Source: Acidobacteriota bacterium (GTDB lineage Bacteria; Acidobacteriota; Holophagae; Acanthopleuribacterales; Acanthopleuribacteraceae). Taken from it: a stretch of DNA of 64,000 bases. Below the pieces are notes generated by a model that had not been told where the DNA came from, did not search any database, and saw only the letters and a program-made list of their open reading frames with translations. Shown here in pieces: positions 34,589 to 44,223 of the stretch. Numbering within the stretch: the first letter of the stretch is position 1; the number at the start of each line of letters is the position of its first letter. The stretch covers positions 124,001 to 188,000 of the forward strand of contig JACJWC010000006.1 of the NCBI GenBank assembly GCA_020637335.1, given 5' to 3'. Both the position numbers and the translations under genes were made by a program.

Positions 34589-36964
34589 TTATTTCTGCGA
34601 TGCCTCCCGTTTTTTGGCTTGAGGCTCCAGGGTTAATTTAAAGACTTCAGCGATATCGCGTACGGGTTCAAAATGACAGGTGTTGCGCACCTCTTCTGGG
34701 ATTTCCCGCAGATCTGCTTTATTGGCGACGGGAAACAAGACCCGATCAATCCCAGCGCGCACCGCGGCCAGTGCTTTTTCCTTTAATCCACCAATCGGCA
34801 GAACCTCGCCACGTAAGGTGATTTCACCGGTCATGGCCACATCACAGCGCACGGGACGGCGGGTCAACACGGACAACAAAACCACAGAAATCGTAATCCC
34901 GGCAGAAGGACCATCTTTGGGGGTCGCGCCTTCGGGAAAGTGGATGTGAATATCTTTTTCGGTAAACAGGTTCGCTGCAATTCCGTACTCTTCTGCCCGC
35001 GAGCGAATCAGACTCAAAGCGATCTGAGCACTTTCCTTCATGACATCGCCCAGATGACCGGTCAGCACCAAATTCCCCTTGCCAGGCATGAGGGAAGCTT
35101 CTACAAACAGAAGTTCACCGCCCACCGCAGTCCAGGCCAAGCCGGCCGCAATCCCGATTTGATTGTTTTGCAAACGCTGATCGGGAATGATTTTAGGTGG
35201 ACCGAGCCACGTGTCCAGGCTGTTGGCGGTTACCTTGGTTTTAAACGTTTCATCTTCGGCTTTTTTCCGCGCCACTTTGCGGCAGAGTTTGCCAATTAGC
35301 CGCTCCAGGTTGCGCAAACCGGCTTCACGTGTGTAACGGTCGATCAAAGCGGCCATCGTCTGACGCGGCAAGTTGATGTCCTTTTTGGTCAGGCCGTGTT
35401 CGCCAATCTGTTTCGGAACCAGGTGCCGCAATGCAATTTCGACCTTTTCCAGTTGCGTGTAACTGGAAAGCTCAATGATTTCCAAGCGATCGCGAAAAGC
35501 CGGCTGGATGGTGTCCAAGGTGTTCGCGGTCAAAATGAACATGACCCGGCTCAAATCAAAATTGACGCCCAGGTAATGGTCGCGGAAGGCATTGTTCTGC
35601 TCCGGGTCCAATACCTCCAACAATGCGGCACTGGGATCTCCACGGAAGTCCTGGCCGATTTTGTCGACCTCATCCATGACAAAAACGGGGTTCATGGTAC
35701 CCGCTTGAGATACACCCTGAATGATGCGACCGGGCAAAGCGCCCACGTAGGTTTTGCGGTGCCCACGGATTTCCGCTTCATCGCGCAAGCCACCCAGGGA
35801 GAGGCGTACAAACTTGCGATCCAGGGCCCGTGCAATGGACCGACCCAGCGAAGTTTTACCCACCCCGGGCGGACCGACAAAGCACAGGATCGGGTTCTTC
35901 ATGGAAGGATTGAGTTTGCGCACACTGAGGAACTCCAGGATGCGCTCCTTGATCTCTTCCAAACCGAAATGGTCATCGTCCAATACCTTTTTGGCTTTGG
36001 TCAGGTTGATATCCTCATTGCTGAACTTGCCCCAGGGCAATTCGGTCATCCAATCGAGATAGGAGCGGATCAAACCTGTTTCAGCCGTGTCTGGATGCAT
36101 GTGCTCCAAACGGCGCAATTGTTTTTCAATTTCCTTTTTGGCCTCATCGGGTAAAACCAATGCTTCCATTTTCTCGCGATACGCATTGATTTCTTCCTGT
36201 AGCTCATTGCCTTCGCCCAACTCGGCTTGGATGATTTTGAGCTGTTGCCGCAGATAAAAATCGCGCTGGGAACGATCCATTTCGCCACGCGCCTGAGTGT
36301 TGATCTGTTGCTGCATCTCCAGCAAAGACACTTCACGCGCTAAAAAGTCATAAACCATGCGCAGGCGTTGGAGCACGTGTAATTCTTGAAGAACCGCTTG
36401 CGCATCGGCCGTTTTGAGTTCGATATTGCTGGCGACGAGGTCTGCCAATCGACCCGGATGCTCCATGCTATTGGCAATTACCAAAACCTCGCTGGAAATG
36501 GGCTTGCCCAACGAGGCAATGCGTTCCAGCAGCCCTTTAACGTTGCGGATCAAGGCTTCCACTTCGAGGGCTGGCTGATCCGATTCAATTTCAGTCATAG
36601 TGGAGACTTTGGCTTCGCGGTAGTTTTTATCTACGGTGAAGTATTCCAATTGGCAGCGTGCCACACCCTGGACCAGGATTCGCATGCGCCCATCGGGCAA
36701 TTTCAGCATGCGCATAATCGTGGCCACCGTCCCCACCGGGAAGAGGTTTTCTTTGTCCGGTTCGTCTTCGGACTGATCCACCTGGCCAGCCAAGACAACC
36801 ATGCGATTGGAACCCAGGGCCGCGTCTACGGCGGCCAGACTGCGGTCTCGTCCAATCGAAAGCGGGGTAATGATATAGGGAAAAACAGTGATGTCCCGCA
36901 GGGGAATGACTGGCAGCAAATCGGGGATTTGCAGGTCTTTTTCAAGCTGTTCAGTCGGTCTCAT
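34589..36964 (-). CDS. lon: ATP-dependent Lon protease (LonA)
   Basis: A 791-residue LonA. It has an N-terminal substrate-binding domain (about 1-310), AAA+ module with GPPGVGKTSLGRS (Walker A) and FVMDEVDKIG (Walker B), and C-terminal protease domain with catalytic Ser687 (DGPSAG) and Lys730 (GGLKEKAL), 43 residues apart as in E. coli. It degrades damaged and short-lived regulatory proteins. It lies 32 bp downstream of nrdR on the same strand. Confidence 0.97.
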   Translation of the reverse strand: MRPTEQLEKDLQIPDLLPVIPLRDITVFPYIITPLSIGRDRSLAAVDAALGSNRMVVLAGQVDQSEDEPDKENLFPVGTVATIMRMLKLPDGRMRILVQGVARCQLEYFTVDKNYREAKVSTMTEIESDQPALEVEALIRNVKGLLERIASLGKPISSEVLVIANSMEHPGRLADLVASNIELKTADAQAVLQELHVLQRLRMVYDFLAREVSLLEMQQQINTQARGEMDRSQRDFYLRQQLKIIQAELGEGNELQEEINAYREKMEALVLPDEAKKEIEKQLRRLEHMHPDTAETGLIRSYLDWMTELPWGKFSNEDINLTKAKKVLDDDHFGLEEIKERILEFLSVRKLNPSMKNPILCFVGPPGVGKTSLGRSIARALDRKFVRLSLGGLRDEAEIRGHRKTYVGALPGRIIQGVSQAGTMNPVFVMDEVDKIGQDFRGDPSAALLEVLDPEQNNAFRDHYLGVNFDLSRVMFILTANTLDTIQPAFRDRLEIIELSSYTQLEKVEIALRHLVPKQIGEHGLTKKDINLPRQTMAALIDRYTREAGLRNLERLIGKLCRKVARKKAEDETFKTKVTANSLDTWLGPPKIIPDQRLQNNQIGIAAGLAWTAVGGELLFVEASLMPGKGNLVLTGHLGDVMKESAQIALSLIRSRAEEYGIAANLFTEKDIHIHFPEGATPKDGPSAGITISVVLLSVLTRRPVRCDVAMTGEITLRGEVLPIGGLKEKALAAVRAGIDRVLFPVANKADLREIPEEVRNTCHFEPVRDIAEVFKLTLEPQAKKREASQK

Positions 36965-36996
36965 TACGACTCCTGAGGTTCGTCCTTTGAATCGCC

Positions 36997-37464
36997 TCAG
37001 ATCTTAGCATTAGGATCCTGAATAAGGGGTCGCAATTCGCCAATGAATTCGGAGACGTCCTTAAATTCGCGATAGACGGAGGCAAAGCGAACATAGGCAA
37101 CCTGATCCAATTGGCGCAGCCGATCCATGACAATTTCACCCACTTCCACCGTGGTGATCTCCTTGTCTGGTTTCTCATATAAATTGGCCAATACATCGTT
37201 GACAATATCCTGACAGTCCGTCATACGCACGGGCCGCTTTTGGCAGGCGGCCAAGATTCCATTCAACAGTTTTTGACGATCGAATATTTCGCGCCGACCG
37301 TCCTTTTTGGCGACCATAAACTGGATTTCTTCCAGGCGCTCATAGGAGGTGAAGCGACGACCGCATTCCAAACACTCGCGGCGTCGGCGGATGAGTTCAC
37401 CTTCTTTGCTTTCCCTCGAATCCACGACGCGGTCCCCAAGGTGGCCGCAAAACGGGCATTTCAT
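36997..37464 (-). CDS. nrdR: Transcriptional repressor NrdR
   Basis: A 155-residue regulator of ribonucleotide reductase genes. The N-terminal zinc ribbon has CPFCGH and CLECGRRF, followed by FTSYERLE, and the ATP-cone domain begins near VAKKDGRREIFDRQKL. Length and motifs match the family throughout. No NrdR boxes or nrd genes are visible in the window; it probably shares a transcript with lon. Confidence 0.96.
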   Translation of the reverse strand: MKCPFCGHLGDRVVDSRESKEGELIRRRRECLECGRRFTSYERLEEIQFMVAKKDGRREIFDRQKLLNGILAACQKRPVRMTDCQDIVNDVLANLYEKPDKEITTVEVGEIVMDRLRQLDQVAYVRFASVYREFKDVSEFIGELRPLIQDPNAKI

Positions 37465-37702
37465 ACGCCCCCCACTTCAATTTGTAGCGGTGATTTTAGC
37501 GATTAACCCCAAGTGACACAAGCTTGCACAGACTGAAAGACCGCAAGAATCCCCAAAAATTGGCAGAAAAGGCCCCAATTTTGCCCAATTGAATCCTGCA
37601 ACCCGAAATGACCCCAGCATTACGCGCCAAAAGCTGTCCCAACCTAAAGCTTTTTGAAGCTGGGAAAACGGCCTGACCCTTAGGGAAAGGCCGCGTCTTG
37701 GA

Positions 37703-38788
37703 TTAGGGTTTTTCCGAACAGATCGCCAAGATGGCTTTTTCGATATCCTGAACTTGGGGAATCGACGCGAACTCCAAATTGGGGTGAAGACCGACACCAG
37801 GCACATCCGCACCGGCCAAAACACGCGGCTTCGCGACCAGTTCGTAAAAGCAGGTATCCACAATTTCACGATAGATGTGTTCCCCGAAATTGGTGACCGG
37901 AGTATCTTCGTTGAGAATCAGCACACGTCCTGTTTTGCGCACGCTGTTCATCACCGTTTCGCGGTCCCAGGGGTAAAGCGTGCGCAGGTCGATAATTTCG
38001 GCGGAAATTCCTTCCGTTTGCTTTAGCTTATCCGCCGCTTCCTTGGCCATAAACACATGCCGAGCATAGGTCACGATCGTGATATCGCTGCCCTCTTGCA
38101 CAATTTTGGCTTTGCCGAACGGAACTTGATAATCGGTCAGGCCTTTGGGCCATTCCGGTTTCCAACTCTTGCGGGCTTCCATGATGTGGTACAAGGTCGG
38201 GCCAGTTGGGGCATCAATCATGCGATGGAGTTCTTTTTCGTCTTCGGGCTCGCCCGGGATCAGTTCTGTCCCCTTCACCCGGATCAGGGCCTTTGGATAC
38301 AAGAACATCACGGGGTTTGGATCCTTGATGGCGCTGATCATCATGCCGTAAGCATCGATTGGTGTGCTGGGCAAAACGATTTTCCAGCCGGGAATATGGC
38401 TGGCAATCGACTCAAAACTATGGGAATGGTAAATCGAACCGTGGATACCCGCACCCACGATCGTCATACACACCAAGGGAATCTCAAATTGACCAATCGA
38501 AGCCCAATGCGAATTGCCAACAATCTTCAACAAGTCGATCGTATTAAAGATGTAATCCCCAAACTGGATTTCACATACAGGCCGTTGTCCCGCCAGAGCC
38601 AAGCCCAGCGCACAACCAATAATGCCCCGTTCGTCCAACGGACTGTTATAGGCCGTTTTTAATCCCTGGGTACAGGTAAAAACCCCACCCAAAGGCGGGC
38701 CGACATCTTCCCCGAAAATATCGGTTACACCTAGGTTTTCCTCGCCGTAGTGAAGCGCCATTCGAATGGCTTGAGCCATAGTCGCCAT
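37703..38788 (-). CDS. 2-oxoacid dehydrogenase E1 component, beta subunit
   Basis: A 361-residue transketolase-like beta subunit of a pyruvate or branched-chain 2-oxoacid dehydrogenase. GEDVGPPLGGVF, the EIQFGDYIFNTIDLL segment and C-terminal DLRTLYPWDRETV followed by EDTPVTNFGEHI are family hallmarks. It starts 14 bp after the alpha-subunit gene. No E2 or E3 gene lies nearby, so the rest of the complex is elsewhere. Pyruvate, acetoin and branched-chain substrates cannot be separated here. Confidence 0.88.
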   Translation of the reverse strand: MATMAQAIRMALHYGEENLGVTDIFGEDVGPPLGGVFTCTQGLKTAYNSPLDERGIIGCALGLALAGQRPVCEIQFGDYIFNTIDLLKIVGNSHWASIGQFEIPLVCMTIVGAGIHGSIYHSHSFESIASHIPGWKIVLPSTPIDAYGMMISAIKDPNPVMFLYPKALIRVKGTELIPGEPEDEKELHRMIDAPTGPTLYHIMEARKSWKPEWPKGLTDYQVPFGKAKIVQEGSDITIVTYARHVFMAKEAADKLKQTEGISAEIIDLRTLYPWDRETVMNSVRKTGRVLILNEDTPVTNFGEHIYREIVDTCFYELVAKPRVLAGADVPGVGLHPNLEFASIPQVQDIEKAILAICSEKP

Positions 38789-38802
38789 AAATCACCCGCC
38801 TC

Positions 38803-39768
38803 TTAAACTTCTTTAAAAATGTGTTGGTAAATGGAATCACCGGTAGGCTCGGGTTCCTGTTTAACTTCTGCCAGCAATTGGTTCATGCGCTGTACCTCGG
38901 CCTTAAATTTTTCTTCGTAGGCCTCGCGCGTGATTAACTTCTGTTTAATCAGTTTCTTCAGCCATGTTTCGATCGGATCCTGTTCCGATCCCTCGGGCAC
39001 CCGATTGGCACCGGACGAGGAGGAATGACCGTACAATCGGGTCACATGGGCTTCCAACAGAAACGGTTTGCGCTCTTTGCGCACATAGGCCATGACTTCC
39101 TGGAGCTTGGCATAACTCGCCTCAACATCGGTCCCATCGACCTCGCCATATTCCATGCCGTAACCGGCACCCATGGACGCCAATGTGCGTGTCCCATGAA
39201 CCTGTTCATACGGGGTGGAAATGCCATATTGATTATTGGTGATGATGAAAAGTACCGGCGATTCATGGCCCGGTTGGGTGGCCCAATTGAGCCCAATATG
39301 GAAATCGCCTTCCGCCGTACCTGCATCGCCACAGGTCACGATGGTAATGCCGTCACCACCGTGCCGTTTCTGAGCGCGCGCCGTTCCGGGCGCCACCAAC
39401 CATTGCGTTTGGATCGTACTGGTAACCGGCACCACGTTCCATTCGTAACGCGCGTAGTGGTTACAGAAATTGCGCCCACCGGAAAAAGGATCCGTCGCAC
39501 GATTGTTCATCTGACGGATTTCATCTTTGGGGTCCATGCCCATTGCCAACATGGTGGCGCCATTCCGGTAATGAAAATGGAAATAATCGTAATCCAATCC
39601 CTGGCCGGGTCGCGCCAACAATCCCAAGGGAATGTTAAAGGCCTCTTCACCCGGTCCACCCAGCCAGAAAAAACCATCGGCTGATTTGGACATTTTGATC
39701 AAACGCTCTTCCATACAGCGCGAGGTGATCATGAGATCGAGAATTTTCAACTTTAAGGCTTTATCCAT
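38803..39768 (-). CDS. 2-oxoacid dehydrogenase E1 component, alpha subunit
   Basis: A 321-residue thiamine-diphosphate-binding alpha subunit. The cofactor motif runs from GDAGTAEGDFH to NNQYGIS (about residues 165-205). HVTRLYGHSSSSG carries the phosphorylation-loop-like serines seen in E1 alpha. ATG 39768 follows GAGGAG; an upstream in-frame start gives 19 extra residues without homology. With the beta subunit it performs the decarboxylation step. Confidence 0.88.
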   Translation of the reverse strand: MDKALKLKILDLMITSRCMEERLIKMSKSADGFFWLGGPGEEAFNIPLGLLARPGQGLDYDYFHFHYRNGATMLAMGMDPKDEIRQMNNRATDPFSGGRNFCNHYARYEWNVVPVTSTIQTQWLVAPGTARAQKRHGGDGITIVTCGDAGTAEGDFHIGLNWATQPGHESPVLFIITNNQYGISTPYEQVHGTRTLASMGAGYGMEYGEVDGTDVEASYAKLQEVMAYVRKERKPFLLEAHVTRLYGHSSSSGANRVPEGSEQDPIETWLKKLIKQKLITREAYEEKFKAEVQRMNQLLAEVKQEPEPTGDSIYQHIFKEV

Positions 39769-39928
39769 GCGCAACTCCTCTGAGTCGGTCCGATGGGAAC
39801 CGGTAAGATAACGGCCATCGCCCAAAAAACGGAAGGTTAATGTAGCATAGCCACCCGAACTGGTGCAAAAAAAGGCCCGGGTAAAATTTGCGTAAACCCT
39901 GGAATGAATGGGGATTCATTTTTCAGCC

Positions 39929-41788
39929 CTAGCGACGTAGAAAATTTTTCTCAATTTCTTCATTGGTGAATTTCAGAACAACTGGCCGGCCATGAGGACA
40001 AAACAGCGGCGAGCTACTCGCCCACAAGCGATCAACCAAATGCTCCATCTTCTCGCGGGTTAAGGACATATTGATTTTAATGGCTGCTTTACAGGCTTTG
40101 GTGGCGGCAAACAGATCAATTAGCGCTTCAATCGCCGTCTCTTCGCGTTGGCCTTGCGCTTTTTCAATGATTTCATCGACCATACTGCGCAGATCGCCGT
40201 GTTCCAAAAAAGCTGGCACCTCCCGTAGCAAAAAGCTGTTTCCGTCAAAGGGATCCAGATCAAAACCAAAGCGCCGGACCACTGGCAAAATCTTCTCAAA
40301 TTCCACAGCTTGAGCAGGGCTCAATTCAAGCGTTTCCGGTAGCAACAAGACTTGGCGTTCGACGGAGTCATTGGCCAGGGCAGCCTTGATTTGGTCATAC
40401 AACAAGCGTTCGTGTAGCACATGCTGGTCGATCAGGAGCAACGCACCGTCCTGTTCGGCCAAAATGTAGGATTCGCGGAACTGGCCGATAACCCGCGGCA
40501 CGGCCTGCCAAGTTTCACGTGAGATTAAGGGTTCCGGGTCGGGTGGTAATTCTGGTTTTGCTGGAGCCTGATTTGTTACCGTTGCTGTTTCCGTGCGCGG
40601 TTGGGGCTCAGCCTCCAGTAACGCCCGGTTGGACTCCACAAATTTCTGGTAGCGATCACCGCGATCGAAAAGAGGACCCATCTGCTCGGCTACGGGTACG
40701 ATCACTTCCTGACGCGCGGTTTGAAAGCGCGAATCACCCGGTTCAGTCCCACTGGGCGAGGCATGGTAGCCGTCTCGGAAACGGTAATTGACCGTCAGCG
40801 GTTTGGCTAAAAGCTGTCTGCGGATGGCGTCGCGTACCTGGTCATGCACGAAGTTGGCGTGGATGAACCGCACTTCGGTTTTGGCCGGATGAACATTGAC
40901 ATCCACTTCCTCAGAAGGCACTTGGACAAAGAGAAACGCGGCTGGGTAACGGTTGCCCTCACCAAATCCACGGTAAGCATCGGCCAGGGCATGGCTCAGC
41001 ACTTTGTCTTTGACCAGACGGCCGTTTATAAAGAGGAACTGGTGGGTTTTGGAGGTTTTAAAATAATCAGGCGTGGAGACCAAGCCGCTTACCTGTAACC
41101 AATCAGCCTCGCAGGAGACGGGTAAAAGATGCGGCAACATGGTCTTGCCAAAGTGTTGATAGATGCGTTCCTTGAGTTCGGAAACCGGATAAACCTCAAA
41201 TAATTTGCGCCCATCGTGTTCCAAGATAAACGTTTTATCGATATGGGCAAAGCTGTATTGGGTCATGAGATTGACCATCCAACTCAGCTCGGTATCGACC
41301 GTTCGCAAGAATTTTCGCCGGGCGGGAATGTTGTAGAACAAGTTATCCACTGTGATCTTGGTGCCGGGCTCACCGCCGATTTCTTCGGTTTTGGTGAGTT
41401 TGCCACCATGAACTTCTACCCTTAAGCCACTGCTATTCCCATGCGCCACGCTCTCCAGGCTGAAATGGGAGACGGAGGCAATACTGGGCAATGCCTCGCC
41501 ACGAAACCCAAGTGTCTGGATAGAAAACAAATCTTCAGCACGGGTCAACTTTGAGGTGGCGTGGCGTTCCAAGGCCATTAAACAATCGTCTGGATCCATG
41601 CCTGTCCCATTGTCGACGACCCGGATACGCTTTTTCCCGCCCGACTCCAAAGTGACATGGATACGATCAGCGCCAGCATCCAAGCTGTTTTCTACCAGTT
41701 CCTTAAGCGCGGCAACAGGGCGTTCGACCACCTCACCGGCAGCGATCTGGTTGGCTAAATGGTCGGGCAATACCCGTATGTCACCCAT
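39929..41788 (-). CDS. mutL: DNA mismatch repair protein MutL
   Basis: A 619-residue MutL. The N-terminal GHKL ATPase has ELVENSLDAGA, VDNGTGM and GFRGEALPSIASV. A Pro/Glu-rich linker (about 350-430) separates it from the C-terminal dimerisation domain. The C-terminal domain has ACKAAIK and FCPHGRPVVL, typical of endonuclease-type MutL. Its main metal motif reads DQHVLHERLLYD, where the consensus has Ala and a final Glu. ATG 41788 sits 5 bases after AGGAG and is preferred to the GTG two codons upstream. No mutS is in the window. Confidence 0.95.
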   Translation of the reverse strand: MGDIRVLPDHLANQIAAGEVVERPVAALKELVENSLDAGADRIHVTLESGGKKRIRVVDNGTGMDPDDCLMALERHATSKLTRAEDLFSIQTLGFRGEALPSIASVSHFSLESVAHGNSSGLRVEVHGGKLTKTEEIGGEPGTKITVDNLFYNIPARRKFLRTVDTELSWMVNLMTQYSFAHIDKTFILEHDGRKLFEVYPVSELKERIYQHFGKTMLPHLLPVSCEADWLQVSGLVSTPDYFKTSKTHQFLFINGRLVKDKVLSHALADAYRGFGEGNRYPAAFLFVQVPSEEVDVNVHPAKTEVRFIHANFVHDQVRDAIRRQLLAKPLTVNYRFRDGYHASPSGTEPGDSRFQTARQEVIVPVAEQMGPLFDRGDRYQKFVESNRALLEAEPQPRTETATVTNQAPAKPELPPDPEPLISRETWQAVPRVIGQFRESYILAEQDGALLLIDQHVLHERLLYDQIKAALANDSVERQVLLLPETLELSPAQAVEFEKILPVVRRFGFDLDPFDGNSFLLREVPAFLEHGDLRSMVDEIIEKAQGQREETAIEALIDLFAATKACKAAIKINMSLTREKMEHLVDRLWASSSPLFCPHGRPVVLKFTNEEIEKNFLRR

Positions 41789-41877
41789 GTTCACTCCTGA
41801 CCTTTCATCCTAGCGGCTGGGTCAAGGGACTTCAAGCCGTGTCCACCTATGATAGAATCGCCCGCCCGGAGGAAGTC

Positions 41878-42066
41878 ATGCGCAGCCATTTCGTCAATAT
41901 GTTGATTACCGCTCTCATCTTAAGTACAGCGCTGCATCAGTTGTACTACGACCGAAAAACTCACAAATGGCACCACCACTTCCTCACCTATTTCGGCTTC
42001 CTCTTTATCGGAGGCCTTGGGCTGGCCTGGCTGATGTACCTGACCGAGCCCGCGCCCTATTACTGA
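41878..42066 (+). CDS. Small two-helix membrane protein
   Basis: A 62-residue protein with membrane helices at about residues 6-22 and 38-57, and a His/Lys-rich loop (DRKTHKWHHHF) between them. ATG 41878 follows CGGAGGAAG; a TAGAAT -10-like hexamer lies just upstream in the mutL divergent region. It converges with the following membrane-protein gene. Function unknown. Confidence 0.6.
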   Translation: MRSHFVNMLITALILSTALHQLYYDRKTHKWHHHFLTYFGFLFIGGLGLAWLMYLTEPAPYY

Positions 42067-42069
42067 CCC

Positions 42070-44172
42070 TCAGGGCGGGCCAGAAATTAGGCCGCCTTCC
42101 CCGGGTACGGGTTCCCGCAAGAACTCGATTCGATGAATCACAAAACGCCCCTTGCGTCGACCCGGATCAAAGCGAAAGGCACGAACGCGGTACAAGGGAT
42201 CAAAAAGTTCCTCTTTACTCGCTCGGATATTGAATTCACTCACCATCAGGCCTTCAGCGCGCACAGTATGTTGATCGGACCGCTCGCCCCAGGTGGGGGC
42301 TTTTGGCGTGATCCAAAAAAAGCCTGCCTGCACCGTAACACCATGGCCATCCAAGGCCTCCCAAAAGATACGGATGCGGCCCGGCGCCAAATTATCCAAC
42401 GAAAAGGCCAACCAACTTCCAGGCGAATTACTGGTAACCAATAAACCGGCCTCATCTTCCTGAAGCACCACTTCATGCGAATCCAATACGTGTTGGTACA
42501 TGTGTTTAGCCTGCCATGTGGTCAGGATTTCGCCTTGTGGATCGGAATACGGCTGCATACCGGGAAACCAAAGCGTACATCCGGGAATGAGCGGGTGGTT
42601 AAAGCCCTTTTCCGGGGTCGCAATTATGGGTAATTCGCCATACAGCTCGCGAATGTGCGCTAGAGAACATCGCCAAAATGGACTTTCCAGATCGACAGAT
42701 ACACCAAATGGTCGATTTTTCTGGTACTGAAGGTTGCGTTTAAAGTCCCGGCTGACCCGAGCTTGATCGCGAACCATACTGTCCAGAACCATTCCTGCAT
42801 TGACCAGGATAATCAGCGACAATAGCCAACCCCCAAATAGACGCCATTTGCCACCTGAAGCCATCAAACCCAAAACGACAACGCCCGGCAATAGGCCAAT
42901 CTGAGGGACGTAACGGGCCCACCACGCCTCTGGAAACGCGATTGCCGTCAAAACAATCCAAACCCCAAAAACCAGCCATGTTCTGGCTCGGGTCCAGAAG
43001 ACAGCGGCCAAGGAAAGCAAGAGAATACCGCTGAACCAGGGTCCAAATCCGCCGTAACGCGCATCCACACTGGGCAGAAAAGAGACGCTTGAAAACGGCA
43101 TAGCCGCTTCCCGTTCAAAAGGGTTGGTTAATTTTGGCCGACCCAGTTGGGCCAAGAGGAACCGTTCAAGGGCAGGTTTTGCTAAGAATTCGGGCGGCGC
43201 CTGATCGCTTACGACGGTTTGGCCCTGCTTCCACCCGACGGCGGGATAAAACGGATGACCCCAGCCCATCCAATTCCGCACATAGGGGTTAAAACCCAAA
43301 ACAAACACACTCAATACGCCCATCAGGCCCAAGGGCAAGGCGGGCCGAAAAGGCAACCGACGAAAACTTAAACCGTGGGTCACCAAAAAGACCGCACAAC
43401 CGACTACGGCAAAGAGCAGACCTGAGAATTTGATGTTAATCAGAAGGGGCAGGACCCAGACTGCCGTCATCAAATCCTGTTTTTTCTCTGTCACCCAAAA
43501 CCGATACAGCCCCATTAAAAACACAGAAACAAGGCAGCCCAAGCAGCCGTCAAGATAGGACGAAAACAATTGACTCAAAGCGACTGGGTTGGCCGCAAGG
43601 AGGAGGGCAAAAGCACTCCACCACAGCGGTGAACGCTCTGGAAACATGGTCTTAAGCGTTTTGTAAGCAGAGGCCCAAACCAACCACAGGCAATAAAAAT
43701 TGACCATTTTGGTCGCTTCCAAGCGCCCAAAAAAGGCGTAAAAACTTGAACCCAAGAACCAATAGGACTTGGCGTAATGTTCGATGAACAGACCCGCCCG
43801 AATTCCGTGATCGGGCCGAAACGCGGCAATGGAAAACTGGTAAAGCGGATTCCAACCTTGGCCCATCAACCAAATGGCCGGTTGATGGTAGGCCCGCGAA
43901 TCAAAAAATTGATCGTGGAGTAAGAGGAACGCAGGCAAAACCACCAGGCTAATCAACCCGAACTGGAGCGCCACTGCCAAAAGGTGTCGAAGACTTGCAC
44001 CCTGCATCCGCAGGAAAAGGAGGGCCAGCAAAAGGGCAGATGGCACTTCCAAAAAATGTGGACGGAATTGGAGCAAAAACCCCATAAACCTCATGAAATA
44101 AAGAATTAACAAGAAAAATAACAATAAATTTTCGTGCAGACAGACCGATAGCGTTTTCGGCTGGTTCATCAT
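42070..44172 (-). CDS. Polytopic membrane protein, GT-C/PMT-like glycosyltransferase candidate
   Basis: A 700-residue protein with about ten membrane helices in the first 480 residues and a soluble C-terminal region of about 220 residues. The overall plan (first hydrophobic block, large loop with HQPAIWLMGQGWNP and RPDHGIRAG, terminal periplasmic domain) resembles lipid-linked-sugar glycosyltransferases of the GT-C fold. I could not identify a definitive catalytic Asp motif. The neighbouring UbiA-family gene, which may act on polyprenyl phosphate, supports an envelope-glycan role, but this is inference. Confidence 0.6.
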   Translation of the reverse strand: MMNQPKTLSVCLHENLLLFFLLILYFMRFMGFLLQFRPHFLEVPSALLLALLFLRMQGASLRHLLAVALQFGLISLVVLPAFLLLHDQFFDSRAYHQPAIWLMGQGWNPLYQFSIAAFRPDHGIRAGLFIEHYAKSYWFLGSSFYAFFGRLEATKMVNFYCLWLVWASAYKTLKTMFPERSPLWWSAFALLLAANPVALSQLFSSYLDGCLGCLVSVFLMGLYRFWVTEKKQDLMTAVWVLPLLINIKFSGLLFAVVGCAVFLVTHGLSFRRLPFRPALPLGLMGVLSVFVLGFNPYVRNWMGWGHPFYPAVGWKQGQTVVSDQAPPEFLAKPALERFLLAQLGRPKLTNPFEREAAMPFSSVSFLPSVDARYGGFGPWFSGILLLSLAAVFWTRARTWLVFGVWIVLTAIAFPEAWWARYVPQIGLLPGVVVLGLMASGGKWRLFGGWLLSLIILVNAGMVLDSMVRDQARVSRDFKRNLQYQKNRPFGVSVDLESPFWRCSLAHIRELYGELPIIATPEKGFNHPLIPGCTLWFPGMQPYSDPQGEILTTWQAKHMYQHVLDSHEVVLQEDEAGLLVTSNSPGSWLAFSLDNLAPGRIRIFWEALDGHGVTVQAGFFWITPKAPTWGERSDQHTVRAEGLMVSEFNIRASKEELFDPLYRVRAFRFDPGRRKGRFVIHRIEFLREPVPGEGGLISGPP

Positions 44173-44223
44173 CAGACGAATTCCTTTCTTATAAACGAAC
44201 TATGAATGAGCGGTGGCAGAGGC

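Noticed and set aside
35396..36154. 252-codon plus-strand frame
   Set aside because: Lies wholly opposite lon, which has complete family motifs.
37465..37702. 238-bp gap between nrdR and the E1 beta gene searched for an RNA gene
   Set aside because: No cloverleaf, no strong hairpin with T-tract and no conserved leader seen.
39025..39684. 219-codon plus-strand frame
   Set aside because: Opposite the E1 alpha gene; a shadow of its codon bias.
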